DNA of 64,000 nt from Pyxidicoccus parkwaysis (GCF_017301735.1 NZ_CP071090.1:5756001-5820000), one strand, 5' to 3'; positions 36,330 to 44,770 are shown, counted from the stretch's first letter. The notes: a model not told the origin generated them from the letters alone. Made by a program: numbers and translations.

Positions 36330-37795
36330 TCCGTGGACCCGATGGTGGTGCCCAGCGGCCGCGCCTGCCCTGTCAGGAGCCCTTCCGCGGAGCGCATGGG
36401 CGAGTGGACCCTCATGCCCGTGTCGCCAATCTCGAACTCGCGCAAGTCGTTGTCGTACTTGCTGTCGCGCATCTTGAGGACGGACAGGATGCGGTGGATG
36501 CGGCCGCGCAGCTCCACGTAGCGCAGGAGCAGCAGGTTCTCCCCGAGGATGGCGATGGGCGCGTCGCTGAAGTCCAGCTCGGTGCCCGCGACCTTGGGCA
36601 CCTCCCGGGTGAACAGCGACGTCACCCCCGCCACCCGCAGGCGCAGGGCCAGCGCCGCGAGGAACGTGCGCCGCCGCTCGCGGTCCTCGATGGCCTCCTC
36701 CAGGGACGTCAGGCCGTCGATGACCACCCGCTTCGCGCCCAGGCGGGAGACCTCCTTGAGCACCTGGTCGACGATGAGGTCCGCCTCCGCCTCCTTGGGG
36801 AGCACGTGCAGGTACGACAGCAGGCCGCTCCTCACGTGCTGCTCGACGTCCAGCCCGATGCGGCGGGCCCGGGCGTTGAGGGCCGCGGGCGCGTCGAAGA
36901 AGGACACGAAGAGCGCGGGCTGCGAGTGACGGGCCCCCTCCACCGCGAAGTGCGCGGCGAGCAGTGTCTTGCCGATGCCCATGCTTCCCGCGAGCATGGT
37001 GGCGCTGTGCAGGGGCAGGCCGCCATGCATCAGCGTGTCCAGCTCCGGCAGCCCGAAGCTGGCGCGGCCCTCGGGCGGCGTCTCGTTCCCCGAGTCGGTG
37101 ACCTGCGCCTCCAGCCGGGGGATGAAGTTCACGCCATCTTCGTTGATGCACATCAGGTGCTCGCCGGTGAGGTGCGGCCGGCCGCGCAGCTTCACCACCT
37201 CCACGCGACGCATGCGGCGCGCGGACCGCTTGCTCACCGACAGGCAGACGATGCCGTCCACCGTGGTGGCTTCCGGCAGCGCCAGCAGCTTCTCCAGCGG
37301 GTACTCCGTGGTGAAGAGCCCCACGCAGTCCGCTGCGGACAGGCCAATGCCCAGCTCGTAGAGGAACTCGCGCAGTCGCGCCTCGTCCTGCCAGAGGTCG
37401 CGGATGGCGCGCAGCCCATCGATGAAGAGCAGCTTCGCACCCCGCTTGCGCACCGTCTGGATGAGCAGGTCCCGCGTCTCGCGCGCGCCCTCCTTCAGGG
37501 TGGAGTACGCGCTCATCACGAAGAGCTTCTCGTCGAGCAGCTCCTGCTGGAAGAAGGAGAAGCCGGCCAGCTCGCTGACCAGCTTGTCGTGGGGCTCGGA
37601 AGTGACGGTGGCCAGCACCACCGGCAGGCCCCGCGAAGCCGCGTGGAAGGCCAACTGGCTGCACAGGACGGTCTTCCCGCTGCCGGGGTCGCCCGTCACG
37701 ATGATGGACTGGCGCCTCGGAATCCCACCGCCCAGAAGTCTGTCGAAGCTGGGGATGCCGGTCTCGAAGAGCGGCTCCAAAGGCCTCCGTTCCAT
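36326..37795 (-). CDS. KaiC-like double-RecA ATPase
   Basis: 489 residues with two RecA-like domains. Walker A is GDPGSGKT (35-42) in domain 1 and GSMGIGKT (270-277) in domain 2. The signature LRGRIHRILSVLKMRDSKYD near 430 matches the KaiC C2 domain. The clock phosphosites (Ser431/Thr432 of cyanobacterial KaiC) align with Ala and Ile, so autophosphorylation as in the clock is not expected. Stop and start of the next gene overlap in ATGA, coupling it to a receiver-histidine kinase. KaiC-like proteins with such kinases occur in many non-cyanobacteria as signalling hubs. No kaiA or kaiB is nearby. Confidence 0.9.
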   Translation of the reverse strand: MERRPLEPLFETGIPSFDRLLGGGIPRRQSIIVTGDPGSGKTVLCSQLAFHAASRGLPVVLATVTSEPHDKLVSELAGFSFFQQELLDEKLFVMSAYSTLKEGARETRDLLIQTVRKRGAKLLFIDGLRAIRDLWQDEARLREFLYELGIGLSAADCVGLFTTEYPLEKLLALPEATTVDGIVCLSVSKRSARRMRRVEVVKLRGRPHLTGEHLMCINEDGVNFIPRLEAQVTDSGNETPPEGRASFGLPELDTLMHGGLPLHSATMLAGSMGIGKTLLAAHFAVEGARHSQPALFVSFFDAPAALNARARRIGLDVEQHVRSGLLSYLHVLPKEAEADLIVDQVLKEVSRLGAKRVVIDGLTSLEEAIEDRERRRTFLAALALRLRVAGVTSLFTREVPKVAGTELDFSDAPIAILGENLLLLRYVELRGRIHRILSVLKMRDSKYDNDLREFEIGDTGMRVHSPMRSAEGLLTGQARPLGTTIGSTE

Positions 37796-38040
37796 CTCAA
37801 GTCCATCCAGCAGCGGGGTGCGACACGCGAGCTCCGCTGCTCGAGAGGGCGCGTGGACGGCGGAATCCAGGGATGCCCCGTGGCCCGGGGCCTAGCAAGA
37901 GGTATGCACGACTCCAAGGCCGGGCCCACGCAAGCGGACGCCGGAGCATGCCGGATGCTCAGTGCAGAACAGGCGCGCCGGGAGCCGGGGTCGCCGCCCC
38001 GCCTCCAGCGTGGACTTCCCCCCTCTCCGCGTCCGGGGAC
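37796..38040. other. Intergenic leader of the KaiC-like operon
   Basis: 245 nt between the KaiC-like start and a small gene. No convincing ORF, RNA gene or strong promoter was seen; reading frames here are short shadows. Confidence 0.5.
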
Positions 38041-38217
38041 CTACCACTTCTGCTCGGGCAGGCCCTTCTCGCGCACCTCTTCATCGGGCTGGCCGTAGCC
38101 GGGCATCCCGTCCTCGCGGGCCTCGTCGGGCTTGGGCGGCAGCCGGGGCTCCGCCTCCCGCGTCCTGCGCTCGGGCGCTTCCTCCTCGGGCTTCGGCTGC
38201 TTGGGCTCGGTCGCCAT
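38041..38217 (-). CDS. Small hydrophilic protein, 58 residues
   Basis: A short gene: ATG 38215-38217, TAG 38041-38043. The ribosome-binding site is near perfect (GGGAGGAG six to seven nt upstream), which is what decides the call. The product begins MATEPKQPKPEEEAPERRTR and ends DEEVREKGLPEQKW. It is very rich in Glu, Pro, Arg and Lys, with no hydrophobic segment, Cys or obvious fold, so it should be disordered and cytoplasmic. It stands alone between the KaiC-like operon and the Ser/Thr kinase, all on the minus strand. Codon third positions are strongly G/C, as expected for a real gene. No family is recognised. Confidence 0.65.
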   Translation of the reverse strand: MATEPKQPKPEEEAPERRTREAEPRLPPKPDEAREDGMPGYGQPDEEVREKGLPEQKW

Positions 38218-38328
38218 GCTCTCCTCCCTTGCGCGACATCGCGCGCGGGAGGAAATGTCGGCATCTCCAAGGCGCTCGGCACGGGAGACTGCCTCCCATG
38301 GCAGGCGGGCAGCCGGGTTGGCGCCCCG

Positions 38329-39336
38329 CTACCCCGCGCCCGAGCCCGGCGTCCCCGGCGCGGGAGAGGCGCCGCCCGTCGAGGAAGACGAGGGCACGTC
38401 GTCGCTCGCGCCGAAGAGGCCGCGCACCACGGCGGCGATGGCCAGCGGCGTGCCCACGCGCTCGTCGTAGTGCGGAGTGAGTGCCTGGGCGAACGCCTCC
38501 GCGGTGGTGAAGCGGTCCTCGGGGTGCTTGGAGAAGGCGCGGTCCACCACCGCCTCCAGGGCCTCGGGCACGTCCGGGCGCAGCTCGCGCAGCGGCCGGT
38601 ACTGGCGGGACCAGATGGCGGCGAAGACCTCGTCCGGCGAGCCACCGACGAAGGGCCGCTCCAGCGTCAGCAACTCGTAGAGCACCACCGTGGCGGCCCA
38701 GAGGTCCGCCGCGGGATTCACCTCGCCGAGCAGCGACTCCGGGGACAGGTAGTACGGCTTGCCCAGCACCTCGCCGCCCTGGAGCTTGCCGTCCACCAGC
38801 ACGCGCGACACGCCGAAGTCGCCCAGCTTGATTTCGCCCACGCGCGAGATGAACAGGTTGGAGGGCGACACGTCACAGTGGACGATGCCCAGCGGCTCGC
38901 CCGCGGGCCCGGTGGCGGTGTGCGCGTACGCGAGCGCCTCCAGCAGCACCTTGCCCAGGTACACCGCGAAGTCCAGCGGCAGGGGGATGCCGCGCACCTT
39001 GCAGCGCCGGAGAATCTGGCCGAGGTCCCTGCCGTCCACCAGCTCCATCACGATGAAGTAGATGCCCTCCAGCACGCCGGCATCCAGCACCGTGACGATG
39101 TTGGGGTGGTGGAGCTGCTTGGACAGCTGCGCCTCGCGGGAGAAGAGCGCCACCGAGGCCGGGTCTCTCGTCAGCGCCGGCAGCAGCCGCTTGAGCGCCA
39201 CCGTCCACCCCTCGCGCGCGCCGGAGCGCACGCGGGCGCGGTACACCTCGGCCATGCCGCCCTTGCCGAGCACGGACTGGATTTCGTAGTTGCCGAAGAC
39301 CCGGGTGGGCTTCCCTGGAGCGGGCGGCTGACTCAC
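38329..39336 (-). CDS. Eukaryotic-like Ser/Thr protein kinase (non-RD)
   Basis: 335 residues from GTG 39336, overlapping the TPR gene stop (GTGA). Hanks motifs are intact: Gly-rich loop GKGGMAEVYRA, ATP lysine K49 (VALKR), alpha-C Glu in FSREAQLS, catalytic loop HCDVSPSNL (H153-C154-D155), metal Asp D173 in LGDFG and an SPE-type motif (YYLSPESLLG). The Arg before the catalytic Asp is Cys, so it is a non-RD kinase not needing classic activation-loop phosphorylation. There is no membrane segment; the C-terminus is a Ser/Gly/Pro tail. Myxobacteria encode about a hundred such kinases. Translation is coupled to the secreted TPR protein upstream. Confidence 0.93.
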   Translation of the reverse strand: MSQPPAPGKPTRVFGNYEIQSVLGKGGMAEVYRARVRSGAREGWTVALKRLLPALTRDPASVALFSREAQLSKQLHHPNIVTVLDAGVLEGIYFIVMELVDGRDLGQILRRCKVRGIPLPLDFAVYLGKVLLEALAYAHTATGPAGEPLGIVHCDVSPSNLFISRVGEIKLGDFGVSRVLVDGKLQGGEVLGKPYYLSPESLLGEVNPAADLWAATVVLYELLTLERPFVGGSPDEVFAAIWSRQYRPLRELRPDVPEALEAVVDRAFSKHPEDRFTTAEAFAQALTPHYDERVGTPLAIAAVVRGLFGASDDVPSSSSTGGASPAPGTPGSGAG

Positions 39337-40325
39337 GGGCTCGGGCTTCCGGCCCCCAGCGACTCACGGCCGGGCGTCCGCTTGCGGTTGTTGCGTTGCT
39401 GCTGCACGAACTCGATGTCGTCTCGCAGCGCGGCCTCGGGCACGGCCTCCGCGGGCCGATTCCCACCCGGCCCCCAGCCCATGTCCATGGCCTTGCGCAG
39501 CGACTCCCGGGCGCGAATTCGGTTCTTGTCACGCAGGTGCGCGTACGCCGTCCACAGGTGCACGTCCGGCCGCGTGGAGGTCTTCACGCGCTCCAGCGAC
39601 TTCAGCGCCCCGTCCACGTCGCCCAGCCCGAGCTGGGACGCAGCCAGCCCCACCACCGCCGCCGCGTTGCGCTCGTCCACCGCCAGCAACCGCTGGAAGA
39701 GGGACTGCGCCGCCGCGTGGTTGCCGGCCTGCAGGAGCCGCTGCCCCTCCTCCAGGGACGGCGGCGCGTCGCTCCGGGCCTGGCCGACGGGCGACACCGG
39801 GACGACCTTGGCCGGCGCGGCGGCGGGCACCGGGGCCGTGGGGGCCGCGGACTCCTCGGGCTCGGCCTCGCCGTCCCGCGAGTCGTCCTGCGGCGCCGTG
39901 GACTTGAGGTACACCTGCAGGCCGTCCTTCAGCGCCGGAGAGGTGCATCCCTTGGGGAGCCGGACCAGCCCGCTCACCACCCGGTCATACGGGTTGATGA
40001 CGAGCAGGACGGGCAGGCTCGCGCGCTCGGCGCACTCGGGCCCCGCCTGGCACAGCAGCACGCTGCCCACCAGCACGTGACCCTGCACCTCGCCCTTGAC
40101 GACCTCCGTGCCGGGCTCGAAGCGGCAGACGCCGCCGGTGCCGGCGGCCGTCCCCACCACCCGCTCGCCCTCGGTGCGGAACTCCACCTGGCCGTATTGC
40201 GGGCCCTCGAAGGGACCTGACACGGTCGGTCCCGCCCATGCGAGACCGGAGGCGACGACGGAAAGAACCGTCGCGAGTGCCTTGTTTGAAAGCGCGGGCG
40301 GCATGTGAGGGGTAGGTTTCATCAT
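39333..40325 (-). CDS. Exported TPR-repeat protein
   Basis: About 330 residues from ATG 40325 (a second ATG follows immediately). A signal peptide precedes AWAGPTVSG (SNKALATVLSVVASGLAWA). The N-terminal about 120 residues form a small beta-rich domain with four cysteines (GGVCRFEPG, LLCQAGPECAERA, KGCTSPA), possibly disulfide-bonded. A Pro/Ala linker and TPR repeats follow (EEGQRLLQAGNHAAAQSLFQRL, AASQLGLGDVDGAL, AYAHLRDKNRIRARESL). The stop overlaps the kinase start. An envelope protein coupled to a cytoplasmic kinase suggests shared regulation rather than direct contact. Function unknown. Confidence 0.75.
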   Translation of the reverse strand: MMKPTPHMPPALSNKALATVLSVVASGLAWAGPTVSGPFEGPQYGQVEFRTEGERVVGTAAGTGGVCRFEPGTEVVKGEVQGHVLVGSVLLCQAGPECAERASLPVLLVINPYDRVVSGLVRLPKGCTSPALKDGLQVYLKSTAPQDDSRDGEAEPEESAAPTAPVPAAAPAKVVPVSPVGQARSDAPPSLEEGQRLLQAGNHAAAQSLFQRLLAVDERNAAAVVGLAASQLGLGDVDGALKSLERVKTSTRPDVHLWTAYAHLRDKNRIRARESLRKAMDMGWGPGGNRPAEAVPEAALRDDIEFVQQQRNNRKRTPGRESLGAGSPSP

Positions 40326-40364
40326 AGGGGCCGCGAGGCTGCCTTGTAAACGCGCGAGGAAGCC

Positions 40365-40393
40365 TTGACCCAGCCGCCCCCCATCCTTATCAT
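40365..40393 (+). promoter_or_regulatory. Sigma-70-type promoter of the 6S RNA gene
   Basis: TTGACC (40365-40370) and TATCAT (40388-40393) with exact 17-bp spacing. Start of transcription is predicted near 40400, about 25 nt before the 6S core. This is one of the best consensus promoters in the window. Confidence 0.7.
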
Positions 40394-40423
40394 TTCCCCA
40401 GACTCTTACGGGTTTTCCCAATA

Positions 40424-40604
40424 GATTCGAGGACTTGGTCGTACAGGAGTTTTGTTAAAGGGCTGTCCCCTGCGGGGCGCGTGATGCCCAGCAGAAATTC
40501 GAACCGATACGTCCATTCCGGGGTCCGTTTCGGTCGCCATGTGCAAGCCCTCCCCTCTCACGGGGGATGAGGGAAGCCTGCGGCGGCATGATTTCGGTCC
40601 CCAC
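40424..40604 (+). ncRNA. ssrS: 6S RNA
   Basis: About 180 nt, the size of E. coli 6S (184). Shared landmarks are GGGCTGTCCCCTG near 40460-40472 (E. coli GGGCCAGTCCCCTG) and GCCTGCGGCGGCAT at 40576-40589, identical to the conserved 3' element of E. coli 6S. The 5' GGACTTGGTCGT pairs imperfectly with the 3' ATGATTTCGGTCC as the closing stem. A central hairpin (ACCGATACG ... CCGTTTCGGT) forms the tip of the rod. 6S RNA mimics an open promoter and sequesters housekeeping RNA polymerase. It lies directly upstream of the 5-formyl-THF cyclo-ligase gene, its conserved neighbour in many proteobacteria. Ends are approximate. Confidence 0.82.
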
Positions 40605-40679
40605 CTGGCTTTCAGAGGGTTCAATGGACGCTGGGCACACGGCCATGCGGCGGGGGACTTTTTCTGCGGAGCGGCGGCG

Positions 40680-41303
40680 GTGAGCGAGACGGTGGTGGAA
40701 GAGGCGGCGGCGAGGAAGCAGACGCTGCGTGAGGAGTTGACGGCGCGTCGGAAGGCGATGACGCCGGACATCATCGACACGCGGGGTCTCAAGGTTCAGT
40801 CTCGATTCCTGGCAACGCCGTACTATCAGAGGGCGAGGACGGTGGCCTTGTACGCCCCCATTCGGGGCGAGGTGCCCACCCGGGACATCCTGATTGCGGC
40901 GCTGCAGGACGACAAAATCGTCTGCTACCCGCTGTCACACGTCCACGGGCGCATCCTCTCGTTCAGGGCCATCAAGTCGGAGAGCGAGCTGGAGCCGGGG
41001 CGGTTGGGGGTCAGGGAGCCGAGCAACTCCTCGGACCTCATCCCGGTGGACCAGATTGACCTCTTCGTGGTGCCGGGCCTGGGCTTCACCCGGGACGGCA
41101 AGCGGCTGGGGCGCGGAGGCGGCTATTACGACGCCACCCTGCGTGCCGCCAGCCAGCGCAGCCGCCGTGTCGGCCTGGCCTTCAATGACCAGGTCGTCCA
41201 GGTGCTGCCCACCACGGGAGACGACGTGGACATGGACCTCATCGTGACGGAGTCCGAGTCGTTGCGCGGCTTGTTCCGCGACGCGGACTTCCTGGATACG
41301 TGA
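40680..41303 (+). CDS. 5-formyltetrahydrofolate cyclo-ligase
   Basis: 207 residues from GTG 40680; the frame is open further upstream through the 6S region but that is not coding. The enzyme converts 5-formyl-THF to 5,10-methenyl-THF using ATP. Signature segments are ALYAPIRGEVPTRDIL, DLFVVPGLGFTRDGKRLGRGGGYYD (phosphate and folate site) and GLAFNDQVVQVLP. Length is typical (about 180-210). Linkage to 6S RNA matches E. coli ssrS-ygfA. Its stop overlaps the start of the YmdB-like gene (GTGA), so the two are translationally coupled. Confidence 0.93.
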   Translation: MSETVVEEAAARKQTLREELTARRKAMTPDIIDTRGLKVQSRFLATPYYQRARTVALYAPIRGEVPTRDILIAALQDDKIVCYPLSHVHGRILSFRAIKSESELEPGRLGVREPSNSSDLIPVDQIDLFVVPGLGFTRDGKRLGRGGGYYDATLRAASQRSRRVGLAFNDQVVQVLPTTGDDVDMDLIVTESESLRGLFRDADFLDT

Positions 41304-42088
41304 AGGTTCTCTTCATGGGAGACGTCGTGGGCCGCCCGGGACTCCAGGCGGTCCGCACGCTCATGCCGCGCCTGGTGGCCGAGCATGGCGTGGACGTGTG
41401 CGTGGCCAACGCGGAGAACAGCGAAGGCGGCGCCGGCATCAGCGCTGAAACCGCCACGTACCTGCTCGAAAGCGGCGTGAAGCTGCTGACGAGCGGCAAC
41501 CATTTCTACTCGAAGAAGGCCATCCTCCCCTGGGTGAAGGAGCATCCGGACCTGCTCCTGCGGCCGGCGAACTACCCCAAGGGGACGCCGGGGCGCGGGC
41601 ACGGGCTCGTGCGCCTTCCGGACGGCCGCGCCCTGGGCGTCATCAACCTGGAGGGCCGCGTCTTCATGCGCACGGAGACGAGCCCCTTCGAGGCGGTGCT
41701 GCCCCTGGTGGAGGAATTGCGCAAGGAGACGTCCTGCATCCTCGTGGACATGCACTGCGAGGCCAGCAGCGAGAAGAACGCCATGGGCGTGCACCTGGAC
41801 GGCAAGGTGTCCGCGGTGGTGGGCACGCACACGCACGTGCAGACGGCGGATGAGCGGGTGCTCCCCGGCGGCACGGCCTTCATCACCGACGTGGGCATGT
41901 GCGGCCCGCTGGACTCCGTCATCGGCATGAAGAAGGAGTCCTCGCTGGCGCGCTTCCTCGGAGAGAAGGCGCCCTACGAGGTGGCGGAGAAGCTGGTGTA
42001 CCTGCAGGGCGTCGTCATCGACATCGACGAAGGCACGGGCCGGGCGCGCGGAATCGAACGCGTGCGCCAGCGGCTGCCGGGTACCTGA
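41300..42088 (+). CDS. YmdB/TIGR00282-family metallophosphoesterase
   Basis: 262 residues from GTG 41300. Calcineurin-like metal sites: FMGDVVGRPG (Asp), CVANAENSEGG (Glu/Asn), TSGNHFYSKK (Asn-His), ILVDMHCEASSEK (His), and VGTHTHVQTADERVLP (paired His). YmdB-type enzymes hydrolyse 2',3'-cyclic nucleotides and influence RNA turnover and biofilm formation in Bacillus and Deinococcus. The usual SGNHTWDKK is SGNHFYSKK here, a local change next to the metal ligand. It is coupled to the cyclo-ligase gene and followed 57 nt later by tyrS. Confidence 0.92.
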   Translation: MKVLFMGDVVGRPGLQAVRTLMPRLVAEHGVDVCVANAENSEGGAGISAETATYLLESGVKLLTSGNHFYSKKAILPWVKEHPDLLLRPANYPKGTPGRGHGLVRLPDGRALGVINLEGRVFMRTETSPFEAVLPLVEELRKETSCILVDMHCEASSEKNAMGVHLDGKVSAVVGTHTHVQTADERVLPGGTAFITDVGMCGPLDSVIGMKKESSLARFLGEKAPYEVAEKLVYLQGVVIDIDEGTGRARGIERVRQRLPGT

Positions 42089-42145
42089 AATCCGCCCTCG
42101 GATATGGCGCCGCCATCGCGGCATCTGGTCTAAGTTGCGCGCGTC

Positions 42146-43417
42146 ATGACTACGGACGCACTGCGCAAGGCGACTCCCGAGGAGCAGTACGAAACAGTCA
42201 CCCGAGCCACGGTGGACATCCAGGTCCCCGAGGAGCTGAAGAAGAAGCTCCAGCGCTCGTATGACACGGGCAAGCCGCTGGTCATCAAGACGGGATTCGA
42301 CCCGAGCCGGCCGGACTTGCACCTCGGCCACTCGCTCCTGCTGACGCGCATGCGGCGCTTCCAGGAGTTCGGCCACACGGTGGTGTTCCTCATCGGCGAC
42401 TTCACGGGGTTGATCGGCGACCCGACGGGCCGCAACGCCACGCGGCCGGCGCTCACCCGCGACGAGGTGAAGGCCAACGCGGAGACGTACAAGCAGCAGG
42501 TCTTCAAGGTGTTGGACCCGGACAAGACGGTGGTGCGCTTCAACTCCACCTGGCTGGACGCGCTGGGCACGGAGGGGATGATCCGCCTGGCGGCGCGCTA
42601 CTCGGTGCAGCGCATGCTGGAGCGCGACGACTTCAAGAAGCGCTTCCGGGAGAACACCTCCATCTCCATCCACGAGTTCCTGTACCCGCTCCTGCAGGGC
42701 TACGACTCGGTGGCGCTGAAGTCGGACGTCGAGCTGGGCGCGACGGATCAGCTCTTCAACCTGCTCGTGGGCCGTCAGCTCATGAAGGAGGAGGGGCTGG
42801 AGCCGCAGGTCATCATGACGGGCCCCATCCTCGAGGGGCTCGACGCGAAGCTGGTCGACGGGAAGATTGTCGGCAACAAGATGTCCAAGAGCCTGGACAA
42901 CTACGTCGGCATCGACGAGCCGCCGGAGACCATCTTCGGCAAGCTGATGAGCATCACCGATGACCTGATGTGGCGGTACCTGGAGCTGCTCTCGGCGACG
43001 CCGCTGAAGCAGGTCGCGGAGATGCGCGCGAAGGTCCAGGCGGGCGAGCTGCACCCCATGACGGTGAAGAAGGACTTTGCCCGGGAGATGGCGGTGCGCT
43101 TCCACGGCGAGGAGGGCGGGCGCAAGGCGGTGGAGGCCTGGGACAACCTCAAGAAGGAAGCCTCGCAGACGAACCTGGAGCTGGTGGAGGTGTCGCTGGC
43201 CGGCGCGGAGAAGCAGTTCCTCTTCAAGCTGCTGCCGGAGACGAAGCTGGTGACCTCCGCGACGAAGGCCCGCGAGGCCATGGCCCAGGGCAGCGTGCGC
43301 GTCAACGGCGAGAAGGTGATGGACCTGAAGGCCGAGTACGGCCCCGGCGAGTACGTCGTACAGGTGGGCAAGGCGCGCACGGACAGGCCCAATGCCGTGC
43401 GCCTGAAGCTCACCTGA
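42146..43417 (+). CDS. tyrS: Tyrosyl-tRNA synthetase
   Basis: 423 residues. Class I signatures are HLGH (59-62, the HIGH motif) and KMSKS (245-249). The tyrosine pocket shows GFDPSRPDLHLGHSLLL and GATDQLFNLLVGR. A C-terminal S4 RNA-binding domain (TSATKAREAMAQGSVRVNGEKV) binds the anticodon arm. The KMSKS form and length fit the TyrZ-like lineage common outside enteric bacteria. The ATG has no strong Shine-Dalgarno. A GC hairpin with a 6-bp stem lies just past the stop. Confidence 0.96.
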   Translation: MTTDALRKATPEEQYETVTRATVDIQVPEELKKKLQRSYDTGKPLVIKTGFDPSRPDLHLGHSLLLTRMRRFQEFGHTVVFLIGDFTGLIGDPTGRNATRPALTRDEVKANAETYKQQVFKVLDPDKTVVRFNSTWLDALGTEGMIRLAARYSVQRMLERDDFKKRFRENTSISIHEFLYPLLQGYDSVALKSDVELGATDQLFNLLVGRQLMKEEGLEPQVIMTGPILEGLDAKLVDGKIVGNKMSKSLDNYVGIDEPPETIFGKLMSITDDLMWRYLELLSATPLKQVAEMRAKVQAGELHPMTVKKDFAREMAVRFHGEEGGRKAVEAWDNLKKEASQTNLELVEVSLAGAEKQFLFKLLPETKLVTSATKAREAMAQGSVRVNGEKVMDLKAEYGPGEYVVQVGKARTDRPNAVRLKLT

Positions 43418-43424
43418 GCCCCGG

Positions 43425-43443
43425 GCCCGGTTGAATGCCGGGC
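43425..43443 (+). terminator. Candidate terminator after tyrS
   Basis: GCCCGG-TTGAATG-CCGGGC starts 7 nt after the tyrS stop. No T-run. Confidence 0.4.
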
Positions 43444-43479
43444 GAGCAGGGGCCGTCCCACGCGCGTTCCCCTCCCCTC

Positions 43480-43500
43480 CCGCCCTCTTCCCGAGGGCGG
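43480..43500. terminator. Hairpin upstream of the EndoU-like gene
   Basis: CCGCCCTC-TTCCC-GAGGGCGG, a perfect 8-bp stem, 29 nt before the next start codon. It could end tyrS transcription or form part of the leader of the next gene. Confidence 0.4.
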
Positions 43501-43529
43501 CACGGGGCTGCGGTAGACTCCCGCGCGCC

Positions 43530-44666
43530 ATGCGTCTTCCCCTGCCCTTTCTTGCCCTCTGCCTCGCCGCCCTCCCCGCCCTGGCGGGCCCGGGTGCCTT
43601 CGTGTCCGAAGTCCCCGTGGACGCGGTGGACCAGCCCGAGTCGACGAAGGTGGTCTTCACGGTGGAGCCCGGCACCTCGTACCCGCTGCTGAAGAAGGGC
43701 GGCCCGAATCGCACGTGGTGCAAGCTGCGAGGCCCGTCCACGGAGGGCTGGGTGCTGTGCGAGGGCGCACCGGAAGCCGCCGCGCCCAAGGCCCCGAGCG
43801 CCGCGGAGCTGGCCGCCGCGGACCGCGCCAACTCCGAGCAGCAGGCCCGGGGCAAGGCGGAGCAGCAGGCCCGCTTCGCCGCCCTGTCCCAGGAGAAGAG
43901 CGGGACGGATGAAGAGCGAGCCGACATCCGGTTCGCCTCCTCGCGCGGGGCCACGGCGCGCGCGGACTGGAAGCCGGCCACGGGCTGCGCGACGACGTGT
44001 AGCGCGAAGCCCCTCTTCGACAAGCGGCCCGCGCTGTCGGCGCTGGACCGCGAGGTGCTCGACATGTGCCCCGCGCGTCCGGACGTCAGCGTGAGCGCGG
44101 GCGACGTGCAGCGCTTCTTCTCCAAGTACCTCAACGACCCGCGCATCCAGCGCGCGCTGTCCATCGCCGGGCGCCCGGGCTCGCGCCAGGGCAACCTCGA
44201 ATGGCTCACGGGGCTGTGGGTGAGCACCGGCCCGCGCAATGCCTTCACGCACGTGTTCTGCGGCGACGACTGGCAGCAAGGCCCCATCGGCGGACTGCAC
44301 TTCCTCCCCCGCTACGCGCAGCTCGAGTCGGAGGGGAAGCTCTGCTACGGCGGCCCGGCACGCAGGGGCGGCGCGCAGAAGGGCGACCAGTACCTCATCA
44401 AGTACCGCGGCGTGGCGCCGTGGTCCTGCGGTGAGAAGGTGATGGGTGGCTTCTCGCGCTCGCCGGACGCGGTGGGCATCGTGGCCATCGGCACCCGGGC
44501 CTTCGCGAGCTGCTGCGCGCGCGGCGGAGCGAAGAAGGAAGGCGGCGTGTACTCCGCGCCGGACCTGGGCGGCTCCGCGTGGCGCATCTGGTGCGGCACG
44601 CGCAACGGCACCTACGGCATCGCCACCCTGCACCCCACCGACGAAGCGCCCACCTGCGGGGACTGA
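43530..44666 (+). CDS. Secreted protein with SH3-like region and EndoU-like nuclease domain
   Basis: 378 residues from ATG 43530, with a signal peptide (RLPLPFLALCLAALPALAG). Residues about 38-78 look like a bacterial SH3 module (VVFTVEPGTSYPLLKKG, TEGWVLCE). A helical Ala/Gln linker follows, then a Cys-rich C-terminal domain. FTHVFCGDDW (H241), GGLHFLPRYAQL (H257) and QYLIKYRG (K291) resemble the His-His-Lys active site of EndoU ribonucleases, and the GGLHF segment is typical. About ten cysteines suggest disulfides outside the cytoplasm. EndoU domains act as toxins or RNA-processing enzymes. No immunity gene is obvious; the next gene is an anchored unknown. The assignment is tentative. Confidence 0.55.
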   Translation: MRLPLPFLALCLAALPALAGPGAFVSEVPVDAVDQPESTKVVFTVEPGTSYPLLKKGGPNRTWCKLRGPSTEGWVLCEGAPEAAAPKAPSAAELAAADRANSEQQARGKAEQQARFAALSQEKSGTDEERADIRFASSRGATARADWKPATGCATTCSAKPLFDKRPALSALDREVLDMCPARPDVSVSAGDVQRFFSKYLNDPRIQRALSIAGRPGSRQGNLEWLTGLWVSTGPRNAFTHVFCGDDWQQGPIGGLHFLPRYAQLESEGKLCYGGPARRGGAQKGDQYLIKYRGVAPWSCGEKVMGGFSRSPDAVGIVAIGTRAFASCCARGGAKKEGGVYSAPDLGGSAWRIWCGTRNGTYGIATLHPTDEAPTCGD

Positions 44667-44770
44667 CGGGAAGAAATCAGGCTCCCGGTAACAAATCTCA
44701 GGTGAGGCGTCGTTCAGGTGCGACGCACGACCCGCCCTCCCAAGGGGCGGGCGTGAGCAGGGGGCTCACC

